Source: Shinella zoogloeoides (GTDB lineage: Bacteria; Pseudomonadota; Alphaproteobacteria; Rhizobiales; Rhizobiaceae). From it: a stretch of 64,000 nucleotides of DNA. Below, piece by piece: positions 15,862 to 23,718 of the stretch. A model generated the notes under the pieces. The model worked only from the letters and a program-made list of their open reading frames with translations. It did no database searches and was not told the origin of the DNA. The stretch lies in NCBI RefSeq assembly GCF_033705735.1, contig NZ_CP131130.1, forward strand, positions 2,926,001 through 2,990,000, in the 5' to 3' direction. The translations under genes were made by a program, and so were the position numbers. Each line of letters begins with the position of its first letter. Position 1 is the first letter of the stretch.

Positions 15862-16685
15862 GCCCTCCCTTGCTCGAGGGCGACGACCCCGTCGTGGACT
15901 GGAACCGGCCGGTGGTCCTGGTCAACCGCCACCATGCTGAAATGCCCGGTGGCGGTAACGTGCCGCTCGCCCGTCAGAAGGTTTTCGGACCAGAGTTTTG
16001 TCTCGATGGACATGGAGCTGCGACCGACGCGCTCGACACGTGCCTCCGCCTCGACGATTTCACCGATCTCGATTGCCCTTGCGAAGTCGATGCGCTCGGA
16101 TGATGCCAGCACCACCAGCTTGCCGGAATGGCGCGATGCGGCGACGAAAGCGGCCTTGGTCATGTAGGCGATTGCCTCGCCCCCGAACATGCGGCCGACG
16201 CTGTTTGCCTGATCCGGGAAGACGATATCGACCATGGCGATGGCCTCGCTCGGTTCCGGTTCCTCCGCAGGAAGGAGTTCGGGCAAGGCATAGCGCGCCG
16301 CATCCTCGCCTTCGGGTATGGCGACCATGTGGAAGATGCCACGCGTGCAGGTGTGCCGCCGCTTGCGGCCGACAATAGTCTCTGCCGCCATTTCGACCTC
16401 GACGGTCAGGGAACGGCGCCCCGCCTTGATGGGTATCGCTGTGAATTCCACGATGTGCCCGATGCGTGCTGGCTGCTTGAAATCGATGCGCTCGCAGGAG
16501 GCGGTCACGAAGGGCGCCCGCCCGAAGCGGGTCGCCGCGATGAAGGCGACGCGGTCCATGAGGGCAAGGCCGGTTCCCCCGAAAAGGGTGCCGTGATGGT
16601 TGGTATCTCCGGGAAAGACGATGTCGACAAGACGGGTTGTCGGGCCGTTCCGGGCGGGCTTTCCTGTCGTCGTGGTCTCTGTCAT
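15858..16685 (-). CDS. Acyl-CoA thioesterase with two hotdog domains
   Basis: The product, about 275 residues from ATG 16685, contains two hotdog units: TRLVDIVFPGDTNHHGTLFG (residues about 16-35) and AMVDIVFPDQANSVGRMFGG (about 150-170). Each is followed by a SCERIDF/SSERIDF motif. This is the ACOT/YciA-type arrangement that hydrolyses acyl-CoA to the free acid and CoA in the cytoplasm. In-frame ATGs at 16697, 16715 and 16721 are alternatives, and none has a strong Shine-Dalgarno sequence. A cobalamin riboswitch lies upstream on the same strand and the MetR-like gene overlaps its 3' end. A thioesterase under B12 control is unusual. The link may be propionyl- or methylmalonyl-CoA metabolism, which is speculation. 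Confidence 0.82.
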   Translation of the reverse strand: MTETTTTGKPARNGPTTRLVDIVFPGDTNHHGTLFGGTGLALMDRVAFIAATRFGRAPFVTASCERIDFKQPARIGHIVEFTAIPIKAGRRSLTVEVEMAAETIVGRKRRHTCTRGIFHMVAIPEGEDAARYALPELLPAEEPEPSEAIAMVDIVFPDQANSVGRMFGGEAIAYMTKAAFVAASRHSGKLVVLASSERIDFARAIEIGEIVEAEARVERVGRSSMSIETKLWSENLLTGERHVTATGHFSMVAVDQDHRPVPVHDGVVALEQGRA

Positions 16686-16741
16686 CGGCGCTGCCATCGG
16701 GTTGCGGCAGGGCATGGACATGACGCAGAGACGACGGCACG

Positions 16742-16768
16742 GGAGTACCGACGCGAAAGCGGCACTCC
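16742..16768 (-). promoter_or_regulatory. Hairpin between riboswitch and thioesterase start
   Basis: On the minus strand GGAGTGCCG pairs with CGGTACTCC (one G-T pair, nine pairs in all) around a 9-base loop. It lies 20-50 bases before the possible start codons and no T-run follows. It could be the expression platform of the riboswitch acting on translation. Confidence 0.35.
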
Positions 16769-16789
16769 GGGACACCCCGCCCGTGGACG

Positions 16790-16975
16790 TTATCTATCGC
16801 GGCAGGTCTCCTGGCTTGCGGGTCGTTGCTTCCGTCCGTCTTCCCGAGGAACGCCTCAGTGACATGAATGGACTTTCGCTCGCCGCTTACAGTTGCGGGG
16901 GCAGCTTCGGATTCGGGCCATGTCCCTCACCGAGATTCCCTCTTAGCTCCGGACTTTCGCCCGCAGAACCACGAT
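16790..16975 (-). promoter_or_regulatory. Cobalamin (B12) riboswitch
   Basis: Read on the minus strand, the element contains the B12-box core GCCCCCGCAACTGTAAGCGG (16883-16902), preceded by the conserved GGGAATCTCGGTGAGG segment (about 16927-16942). It is followed by CACTGAGG, the CTCGGGAAGACGG stretch and the closing CCGCAAGCCAGGAGACCTGCC block at 16801-16821. The order and spacing are those of the adenosylcobalamin riboswitch class, which represses downstream genes when B12 is bound. The downstream genes are the thioesterase and the MetR-like regulator. The mesX gene lies in the opposite direction and is not directly under it. Confidence 0.92.
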
Positions 16976-17123
16976 AGCGAACCAATGTCGCATGACGCCG
17001 AGGGGGTCAAGGCACCTGTCACGGGAATGTGCCGGAGATGCCCGTCGCGCTGAAGCCTGCCTTCTTGAAGCGGCGGCTCATGTCCACGGCGTTCCGTGGC
17101 CGCGGGAGCGTTGTGCAGAACCA

Positions 17124-17143
17124 TGAGCATGTCTCATGCTTCA
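17124..17143. promoter_or_regulatory. Imperfect palindrome, candidate operator of the MetR-like regulator
   Basis: TGAGCATGTCTCATGCTTCA contains GCATG-N3-CATGC with extra TGA/TCA-like flanks, resembling LysR/MetR sites (TGAA...TTCA). It lies 173 bases upstream of mesX, in the 340-base intergenic region (16976-17315) between two divergent units. The rest of this region shows AT-rich promoter-like DNA (17148-17170) and no gene. Confidence 0.4.
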
Positions 17144-17315
17144 ATGAGATAAAACCATTTTTTGCCAATGCTTTCGTCAGGTACATAGCACGCACCGCCG
17201 TTAGCTCCAGAGAGTACGAAGACTGCTGACTGAGAAAACCGGAAAAGAAAATTGGAAGCCCTGATTATCGGAAAGCAGATGCAGGGTTTTTCTCGGAAAT
17301 CAGGATACGATCGCG

Positions 17316-18299
17316 ATGAGAAACGATTTTACATTTATTATAAAGAGTATTCCCTTCGATGAGGATTACCTTCCGTCGGAAAATACACGGATCACGACCA
17401 ATTTTGCCAATTTGGCCCGAGGGGAAAGTCGCCAGGAAAACCTGCGCAATGCCTTGCGGATGATCGACAATCGTTTCAACGCCCTGGCGCATTGGGATAA
17501 CCCTAACGGCGACCGGTATTCCGTCGAACTCGAAATCATTTCCGTCGAGATGAACATCGACGCGGGGGGCAGAAACGAAGCCTTCCCGTTGATCGAGATA
17601 TTGAAAACGAACATCGTCGATCGAAAGACGAACGAGCGCATTCAGGGCGTTGTGGGGAATAATTTCTCTTCTTACGTGCGGGATTACGACTTCAGCGTCT
17701 TGCTGCCGGAGCACAACAGGAACCGCCCTGAATTCAGCACGCCGGAGAATTTCGGCGAGCTGCATGGAAACCTGTTCAAGGGCTTCCTGAATTCAGAGGC
17801 CTACAAAGAGAATTTCCATAAGCCGCCGATCATCTGCCTGAGCGCTTCCAGCAGCAAGACCTATCATCGGACTGACAATCATCACCCCATACTGGGTGTC
17901 GAGTATCATCAGAACGAGTTCTCCCCGACCGACCAGTATTTCAAGAAAATGGGCCTGCAGGTTCGCTATTTCATGCCGCCGAACAGCGTTGCGCCGCTGG
18001 CGTTCTATTTTCTCGGCGACCTGCTTGGCGATTACACCAATCTCGAGCTTATCAGCACCATCAGCACGATGGAGACGTTTCAGAAGATCTACCGGCCCGA
18101 GATCTACAACGCCAATTCCGCCGCGGGCACCTGCTACCAGCCGAACCTGAAGCACTCGGATTATTCATTGACGCGCATTGTCTATGACCGGGAAGAGCGC
18201 AGCCGGCTGGCTGTCGAGCAGGGAAAGTTCGCCGAAGAGCATTTCATCAAGCCATACAAGACCATTCTCGAGCAGTGGTCTGCCAACTGCGTTCTTTGA
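17316..18299 (+). CDS. mesX: MesX: DUF1852 protein, partner of core methionine synthase
   Basis: The 327-residue protein matches the DUF1852 family: MRNDFTFIIKSIPFDEDYLP at the start, DNRFNALAHWDNPNGDRYSV, IQGVVGNNFSSYVRDYDFSV, and ASSSKTYHRTDNHHPILGVE with its conserved His cluster. In Acinetobacter the DUF1852 protein (MesX) is required for methionine synthesis by the short MetE-like enzyme MesD, and the pair depends on oxygen. Here it lies 27 bases before mesD on the same strand, the same gene order. ATG 17316 is preceded by AGGA at about 10 bases. No signal peptide, so cytoplasmic. Confidence 0.88.
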   Translation: MRNDFTFIIKSIPFDEDYLPSENTRITTNFANLARGESRQENLRNALRMIDNRFNALAHWDNPNGDRYSVELEIISVEMNIDAGGRNEAFPLIEILKTNIVDRKTNERIQGVVGNNFSSYVRDYDFSVLLPEHNRNRPEFSTPENFGELHGNLFKGFLNSEAYKENFHKPPIICLSASSSKTYHRTDNHHPILGVEYHQNEFSPTDQYFKKMGLQVRYFMPPNSVAPLAFYFLGDLLGDYTNLELISTISTMETFQKIYRPEIYNANSAAGTCYQPNLKHSDYSLTRIVYDREERSRLAVEQGKFAEEHFIKPYKTILEQWSANCVL

Positions 18300-18326
18300 C
18301 GAACGGAAAATACAAGGTCGCCTGCC

Positions 18327-19355
18327 ATGAAAAAACTGTTGCCCACTTCCACCGCCGGCAGCTTGCCGAAGCCCTCCTGGCTCGCGCAGCCCGAGACGCT
18401 CTGGTCCCCCTGGAAATTGCAGGACGAGCAACTGACGGAGGGCAAGCAGGACGCCCTGCGCTTGTCTCTGGACGACCAGCGACAGGCCGGGATCGATATC
18501 GTCAGTGATGGCGAGCAAACGCGCCAGCATTTCGTGACGACATTCATCGAGCACCTCGACGGCGTCGATTTCGAAAAACGCGAGACCGTGCGCATTCGCG
18601 ATCGCTACGATGCGAGTGTCCCGACGGTCGTCGGCGCCGTATCGCGCCAGAAGCCGGTTTTCGTTGAAGACGCCAGGTTCCTGCGCCAGCAGACGAAGCA
18701 GCCGATCAAGTGGGCGCTGCCGGGCCCGATGACCATGATCGATACACTTTTTGACGACCACTATAAAAGCCGCGAGAAGCTGGCCTGGGAATTCGCCAAG
18801 ATTCTCAACCAGGAAGCCAGGGAACTGGAGGCTGCCGGCGTCGATATCATCCAGTTCGATGAGCCCGCATTCAATGTCTTCTTCGACGAGGTGAATGAGT
18901 GGGGTGTCGCCACCCTGGAAAAGGCAATCGAAGGCCTGAAATGCGAAACCGCCGTGCATATCTGCTACGGTTACGGCATCAAGGCCAATACGGACTGGAA
19001 AAAGACGCTGGGGTCGCAGTGGCGACAATATGAGGAATCGTTCCCCAAGCTGCAGAAATCCAGCATCGGCATGATCTCCCTGGAATGCCACAACTCTCAT
19101 GTTCCGATGGATCTGATCGAGCTGATCCGAGGCAAGAAGGTGATGGTCGGGGCCATCGACGTGGCGAGCAATACCATCGAGACCCCGGAGGAAGTTGCCG
19201 CCACTCTGCGAAAGGCCCTTCAGTTCGTGGATGCCGATAAGCTTTGCCCTTGCACCAATTGCGGCATGGCGCCGCTGTCCCGCCGCGTGGCAAGGGGCAA
19301 GCTGCAGGCCTTGAGTGCCGGTGCAGACATCGTCCGAAGAGAGCTCTCCGTCTAG
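18327..19355 (+). CDS. mesD: MesD: core-MetE-type methionine synthase
   Basis: The 342-residue protein is the catalytic C-terminal half of MetE alone, without the N-terminal domain found in the usual 750-residue enzyme. It contains STAGSLPKPSW (substrate-binding start), WALPGPMTMIDTLF, IIQFDEPAFNVF, and the probable zinc ligands: His and Cys of AVHICYGYG, Glu in ISLECHNSH and the last Cys in CTNCGMAP. It is predicted to transfer a methyl group to homocysteine without B12. Core-MetE enzymes of this branch do not use 5-methyltetrahydrofolate polyglutamate as MetE does, and the donor is not settled. Its DUF1852 partner is upstream and a flavin reductase downstream. Confidence 0.88.
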   Translation: MKKLLPTSTAGSLPKPSWLAQPETLWSPWKLQDEQLTEGKQDALRLSLDDQRQAGIDIVSDGEQTRQHFVTTFIEHLDGVDFEKRETVRIRDRYDASVPTVVGAVSRQKPVFVEDARFLRQQTKQPIKWALPGPMTMIDTLFDDHYKSREKLAWEFAKILNQEARELEAAGVDIIQFDEPAFNVFFDEVNEWGVATLEKAIEGLKCETAVHICYGYGIKANTDWKKTLGSQWRQYEESFPKLQKSSIGMISLECHNSHVPMDLIELIRGKKVMVGAIDVASNTIETPEEVAATLRKALQFVDADKLCPCTNCGMAPLSRRVARGKLQALSAGADIVRRELSV

Positions 19356-19481
19356 TCTGGACGATTTCTCGGCCACCGGGGTGCGCAATTCTCGGGCGTG
19401 CCGGGGCGTATCGCATACGAACAGTGGACGCAGCGCGACCGCCTTGGTTGCGCGCGTTCCGAACGCACCTGAGAGGCCGAC

Positions 19482-19997
19482 ATGGGCATGGTGGACCACC
19501 GCTTCGACATTGTGGACAAGGCCGCGTTTCGCAGCGGCATGTCGCGCCTCGGCTCGGCGGTCAGCATCGTCACCACGCGATCCGGCGGCGAGCGCTACGG
19601 GTTTACGGCCTCCGCGGTCTGCAGCGTCAGCGATACGCCGGCAACGCTTCTCGTCTGCATCAATCGTGCGAGTTCGTGTTTTCATGCCTTCGAAAGCGCG
19701 CGCCATTTCTGCGTCAACACGTTGATGCCGGGCCAGGAAGACATCTCTGACGCCTTCGGTGGCAAGACGCCGGTAAGGGACCGATTTGCGCTTGGCGAAT
19801 GGGGAGAGGGCCTCACGGGTATCCCGGTCCTGGCCAATGCCTCGGTCAGCTTCGAATGCGAATTCACCAATGCTGTGGACGAGGCCACCCACCGCATCGT
19901 CTTCGGGCGCATCATCGATATTCGTGAGAACGAGGAACGGGCGACACTGCTGTACTGCATGCGTCGCTATCTTGGCGCCTGGGCCCGGAATCTTTGA
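19482..19997 (+). CDS. Flavin reductase (NAD(P)H:FMN oxidoreductase family)
   Basis: The 171-residue protein is of the flavin-reductase-like split-barrel family. Visible motifs are FRSGMSRLGSAVSIVTTRSG, YGFTASAVCSVSDTPATLLV (flavin phosphate binding), HFCVNTLMPGQEDIS and a GRIIDI strand. It supplies reduced flavin, usually to a partner oxygenase. It follows mesD by 126 bases on the same strand, and mesX-mesD clusters in other bacteria often contain such a reductase, consistent with the oxygen requirement of MesD/MesX. GAGAGG precedes the ATG. Confidence 0.85.
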   Translation: MGMVDHRFDIVDKAAFRSGMSRLGSAVSIVTTRSGGERYGFTASAVCSVSDTPATLLVCINRASSCFHAFESARHFCVNTLMPGQEDISDAFGGKTPVRDRFALGEWGEGLTGIPVLANASVSFECEFTNAVDEATHRIVFGRIIDIRENEERATLLYCMRRYLGAWARNL

Positions 19998-20176
19998 TGA
20001 GCGGAGTTTGACGGTATTCCGCTGGTATTGATTCCGGCTTTTCCTCTCACGCAGGCACGGCGCGATCGGCATGTGCTCAACCGCGTCCGATACATGTTGG
20101 ACGGTGTGTGCGGAGATAGCAGGCGAGACGATCGTGGCCGCATCGCATCGAAAGGGCGCTGCCAGCCGTCGCTCCG

Positions 20177-20206
20177 AAAATTTGTTCTTTAGCGGGAACA
20201 AATTTT
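20177..20206. promoter_or_regulatory. Perfect 11-bp inverted repeat in the gap after the mes cluster
   Basis: AAAATTTGTTC (20177-20187) pairs with GAACAAATTTT (20196-20206) around an 8-base centre. It sits in a 411-base stretch (19998-20408) that otherwise shows no convincing gene. It could end the mes transcript, but the stem is AT-rich and no separate T-run follows. An operator is as likely. Confidence 0.4.
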
Positions 20207-20408
20207 GCGAAGCCGCATTTAATGTCGGCAGCCGCAGACACCCCCGGATGCGGTTGTGAGGGGGACCCGAGAGCGATGTGCACGCTCTTGGGTCTCATCC
20301 GTTTCAGGGACTTCCACTATGATCCGAATGCGGGCAGGATCGCGCAGGCTGCGCGAACAAATTCGCCCGGTCCACGTTTCCCTGCAAAGCCTGCCATAGG
20401 AGCGCATC

Positions 20409-20672
20409 ATGGTTTTCAAGGAAGGCACCTTCAAGGGCGAGTTGCCCGAGCATTTCGACGGTCCGCATCCCGCCTGGCTGGAGACGGCGGTAGCGGATGC
20501 GCTTTCGCTCGCCGGCGATGTCGATGCCTCGGACATCACCGTGACCTGCAAGGGCACGCGGATCCTGCTTTCCGGCAGCGTCACCTCCCCGGAGGAGGCC
20601 GACCGCGCGGTGGCCGTGGCCGCCGCGATCAAGGACGTCACCGAGGTCGACAACCGCCTCTCCTGGCTCTGA
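20409..20672 (+). CDS. BON-domain protein
   Basis: The 87-residue product is a single BON domain with a short lead: HPAWLETAVADALSLAGDVD, ASDITVTCKGTRILLSGSVT, EEADRAVAVAAAIKDVTEVD, NRLSWL. BON domains bind membranes or lipids and occur in osmotic-stress and outer-membrane proteins such as OsmY, but this one lacks a signal peptide. AGGAG precedes the ATG by 7 bases. It lies alone between the mes cluster and the acyl-CoA synthetase gene. Confidence 0.85.
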   Translation: MVFKEGTFKGELPEHFDGPHPAWLETAVADALSLAGDVDASDITVTCKGTRILLSGSVTSPEEADRAVAVAAAIKDVTEVDNRLSWL

Positions 20673-20745
20673 CCTTCGAAAGCCGCCATTGCGGTGCGGC
20701 CCTCCGGAATGCTAGTTGCAATGCAGCAAACTGGAGAGACACCGG

Positions 20746-22395
20746 ATGCTTGCCGAAAGATCGACCTACGACGCCCTGTACCGGGATTTCCGCTGGCAGA
20801 TCCCCGAACGCTTCAACATCGGCACCGCCGTTTCCGATGCCTGGGCGGCGCGCGAGCCGCACCGCGTCTGTCTCCAGCATTTCCTGCCCGACGCCCTGCC
20901 ACTCTCCATGACCTATGGCGAACTTGCCGCCCGCTCGGACGCCTTCGCCGCGGCGCTGCAGGCGGAAGGCGTCGGCAGGGGCGATCGGGTGGCGATCCTG
21001 CTGCCACAGAGCTTCGAGACGGTGATCGCCCATGTCGCGATCTACAAGCTCGGCGCCATCGCCCTGCCGCTGGCCCTGCTCTTCGGCGCGGACGCCCTTT
21101 CCTTCCGGCTGAAGAATGCCGAGGCGAAGGCCATCGTCACCAACCGCTTCGGCCTCGAACGCCTGAAGCCCATCCGGCAGGACTTGCCGACGCTCGACAT
21201 CGTCATCGTCATCGCGACCGAGGCGGCCGACGATGCCGCCACGAAGAACTTCCACGACCTTCTTGCCCGGCACGCCGGCCCCTTCGCCTCCGTCGACAGC
21301 GGCCCCGACGATCCGGCCATGATGATCTATACGTCCGGCACGACGGGCCCGCCGAAGGGCGCGCTGCACGGCCATCGCGTGTTGCTCGGCCATGTGCCCG
21401 GCTTCCAGATGCACCACGAATTCCTGCCGCAGCCCGGCGACCGCATCTGGACCCCGTCCGACTGGGCCTGGGCGGGCGGGCTTCTCAACGTTCTCCTGCC
21501 GGCGCTGCTGCTCGGCGTGCCGGTCGTCTCCTCGCCGGGCCAGAAATTCGATCCCGACATGGCCTATCGCATCATGCAGGACATGGACGTGCGCAACGCC
21601 TTCATTCCGCCGACGGCGCTACGGCTGATGAAGACGGTCGCCAATCCCCGCGAAAAATACCGGCTCAACCTGCGCACCATCGGCTCGGCCGGCGAATCCC
21701 TCGGCCGCGAGACCTGGGAATGGGTGCGCGACACGCTCGGCATCACCATCAACGAATTCTACGGCCAGACGGAGTGCAACATCGTGCTCGGCTCGATCGG
21801 CAAGCTCGGCGTGTCGCGCCCGGGGCCGATCGGCAAGCCGGTGCCGGGCCATGTCGTCGCGATCATCGACGCCGAGGGCCGGGAGCTGCCGCGCGGCACC
21901 GTCGGCCAGGTCGCCGTGAAACGGCCCGATCCCGTGATGTTCCTCGGCTACTGGCGGAACGACAGGGCGACGGCGGAGAAATTCGTCGGCGACTGGCTGA
22001 TGACCGGCGACCTCGGCCGCATGGACGAGGAAGGCTACGTCACCTTCTTCGGCCGCGACGACGACGTCATCACCTCCTCCGGCTACCGGATCGGCCCGAG
22101 CGAGATCGAGGATTGCCTTGCCGGCCACCCCGCCGTGCAGCTCGCCGCCGCCGTCGGCAAGCCGGATCCGGTGCGCACCGAGATCGTCAAGGCCTATGTG
22201 GTGCTGCGCCCCGGCGAGACGCCATCGCCGGCCCTTGCCGCCGATATCCGCGAATGGGTCAAGTCTCGGCTTTCCATGCACGAATATCCGCGCGAGGTGG
22301 ATTTCGTCGATTCCCTGCCGCTCACGACCTCAGGCAAGGTCATCCGCCATCTCCTGCGCAAGCAGGCGGCGGAAGAGGCGGCCCGCGCCGCCTAG
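20746..22395 (+). CDS. Acyl-CoA synthetase (AMP-forming, acetyl/medium-chain type)
   Basis: The 549-residue enzyme of the ANL superfamily activates a carboxylic acid with ATP and CoA. Motifs in order: P-loop-like A3 YTSGTTGPPKGALHGH (about 195-210), NEFYGQTECN (A5, about 335-345), WLMTGDLGRMDEEGYV (A7), FFGRDDDVITSSGYRIGPSE (A8) and the C-terminal lysine region LPLTTSGKVIRHLLR. The start at ATG 20746 is chosen because GGAGAG precedes it. The aromatic-containing N-terminal part (DFRWQIPERFNIGTAVSDAW) is typical of rhizobial acetyl-CoA-synthetase-like proteins. The exact substrate cannot be told. It stands alone. Confidence 0.88.
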   Translation: MLAERSTYDALYRDFRWQIPERFNIGTAVSDAWAAREPHRVCLQHFLPDALPLSMTYGELAARSDAFAAALQAEGVGRGDRVAILLPQSFETVIAHVAIYKLGAIALPLALLFGADALSFRLKNAEAKAIVTNRFGLERLKPIRQDLPTLDIVIVIATEAADDAATKNFHDLLARHAGPFASVDSGPDDPAMMIYTSGTTGPPKGALHGHRVLLGHVPGFQMHHEFLPQPGDRIWTPSDWAWAGGLLNVLLPALLLGVPVVSSPGQKFDPDMAYRIMQDMDVRNAFIPPTALRLMKTVANPREKYRLNLRTIGSAGESLGRETWEWVRDTLGITINEFYGQTECNIVLGSIGKLGVSRPGPIGKPVPGHVVAIIDAEGRELPRGTVGQVAVKRPDPVMFLGYWRNDRATAEKFVGDWLMTGDLGRMDEEGYVTFFGRDDDVITSSGYRIGPSEIEDCLAGHPAVQLAAAVGKPDPVRTEIVKAYVVLRPGETPSPALAADIREWVKSRLSMHEYPREVDFVDSLPLTTSGKVIRHLLRKQAAEEAARAA

Positions 22396-22446
22396 TTTAA
22401 CCGCATTGGCTAACGCCGGAGCGACGCCGCTTCGGCCGGAAATGCC

Positions 22447-23718
22447 CTAGCGCCTGGCGAGCGAGCGAATCTTGTCCCGCAGCAGCCGCGCGACATTGCG
22501 GGTATTACGGTAGAGGTGAAGCTGCGTCGCCACCTGTCGCACGTCGCGGTCGCGGTTCTGCTGCAGGCCGATGATGAGCGTGCCCATGTCCTCACGCTCC
22601 TCCCAGAAGCGGCTCATCACCGGATGGTCGGGGATGGCGCAGGAATCCGAGCGCGCGATATTGGCGTCGTCGAGATGCCATTCGGTCAGCTCTGCAAGAA
22701 GCAGCTTGCCGGGCGAATAGCGGGCATAGTCCTCGTTATAGGCCGTCTTCCATGTATAGGCCTCGCCGCCGGTGAGGAAGACGATCATGGAGGCGATGGC
22801 GCGGCCGTCGAGGTCGAGCGTGTGGATGCGCACGCCGTCCGTCTCGGCGAGGTTGGTGATCGCCTCGCGGGCGAAGGCGGCGCGGTAGCGGTCGTTGATC
22901 ATCGCCGTGCGGCCGCGGCCCTTCCAGCCGCCCGCCTCCAAAAGCAGGAACTCCTCCATGCGAAGGCGGATATCGGCGGGCTGGCGTGCGACATTGTAGC
23001 TGAGTGCGCCGAGGCGATCGAGCTTGCGCCACTGCCGGCGCAATTCGCGGAAATGCTGCTGCGAGATCGCCTTTTGAAGATAGGTCTGGCCGTCGAGCAG
23101 GCTTTCCAGCATCGGCCGGCGATAGGTGTCGGTCACGGTGAGCGGCAGGTTCCGGCTGATGGCGACGGCGCGCATCAGCTGCGCGAAGGGACCGTTGAGG
23201 CGAAGGTCCGGCAGGACGAGCACCGGCGGCAGGCCGGTGGCCGGCCCCGCAAGGGCTTCCAGCAGGTTGTCCAGCGTTTCGGCGGCATCCTCGGCATCGA
23301 CCAGCGGCGTGCCGAGCGGGCCGAACGGGTTCGACCAGGCGCGCAGGATGCTGGTGCCGATGGAAAAGCCCGGCTTCTCGACCGAGAAGGGCATGAGGAA
23401 GCGCATGCGGCTGCGCCCCTCGCTCTCGTCGCGGATGACGGAGAGGCGCACCGTACGGTCCTCCAGCCGCGGCATGGCCGGCGCGAGGAAACGGCCGGTA
23501 AAGAAGATGTTCGGATCCATGACGCGGTTCGACAGGAAGTCGAGTTCCTGCTGCAACTCGTAGCCGGCCGTCGCCGGATAGAGCGACAGCGAGCGGCCCG
23601 GGCGGCCGACGGGAATGCGCTGGTCTGCGGGCGGCTGCGCAAGCGGCGCCGCCGGCGGAATCACGGCCTGGGCGCGGCCCGCCGCGATCGCATGGTCGAG
23701 GCCGTGGCTATCGGTCAT
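22447..23718 (-). CDS. GNAT/FemAB-like acyltransferase of polysaccharide type
   Basis: The 423-residue protein from ATG 23718 (MTDSHGLDHAIAAGRAQAVI) carries a BcsL/CelD-like acetyltransferase domain in its second half: SQQHFRELRRQWRKLDRLGA, LEAGGWKGRGRTAMI and a final GNAT strand with AYTWKTAYNEDYARYSPGKL. Such proteins modify exopolysaccharide or cellulose or belong to surface-polysaccharide loci. The start overlaps the stop of the flippase gene by 11 bases on the same strand, so the two work in one pathway. No membrane segments. Confidence 0.78.
   Translation of the reverse strand: MTDSHGLDHAIAAGRAQAVIPPAAPLAQPPADQRIPVGRPGRSLSLYPATAGYELQQELDFLSNRVMDPNIFFTGRFLAPAMPRLEDRTVRLSVIRDESEGRSRMRFLMPFSVEKPGFSIGTSILRAWSNPFGPLGTPLVDAEDAAETLDNLLEALAGPATGLPPVLVLPDLRLNGPFAQLMRAVAISRNLPLTVTDTYRRPMLESLLDGQTYLQKAISQQHFRELRRQWRKLDRLGALSYNVARQPADIRLRMEEFLLLEAGGWKGRGRTAMINDRYRAAFAREAITNLAETDGVRIHTLDLDGRAIASMIVFLTGGEAYTWKTAYNEDYARYSPGKLLLAELTEWHLDDANIARSDSCAIPDHPVMSRFWEEREDMGTLIIGLQQNRDRDVRQVATQLHLYRNTRNVARLLRDKIRSLARR

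Noticed and set aside
16790..16975. Cobalamin riboswitch as direct controller of mesX
   Set aside because: The conserved boxes read only on the minus strand, away from mesX.
18165..20201. A 678-codon open frame antisense to mesD and the flavin reductase gene
   Set aside because: The mesD and reductase motifs are clear on the plus strand; the antisense translation shows no family.
20071..20298. Short frames in the 19998-20408 gap
   Set aside because: They lack ribosome-binding sites and family likeness, and they cross the palindrome.
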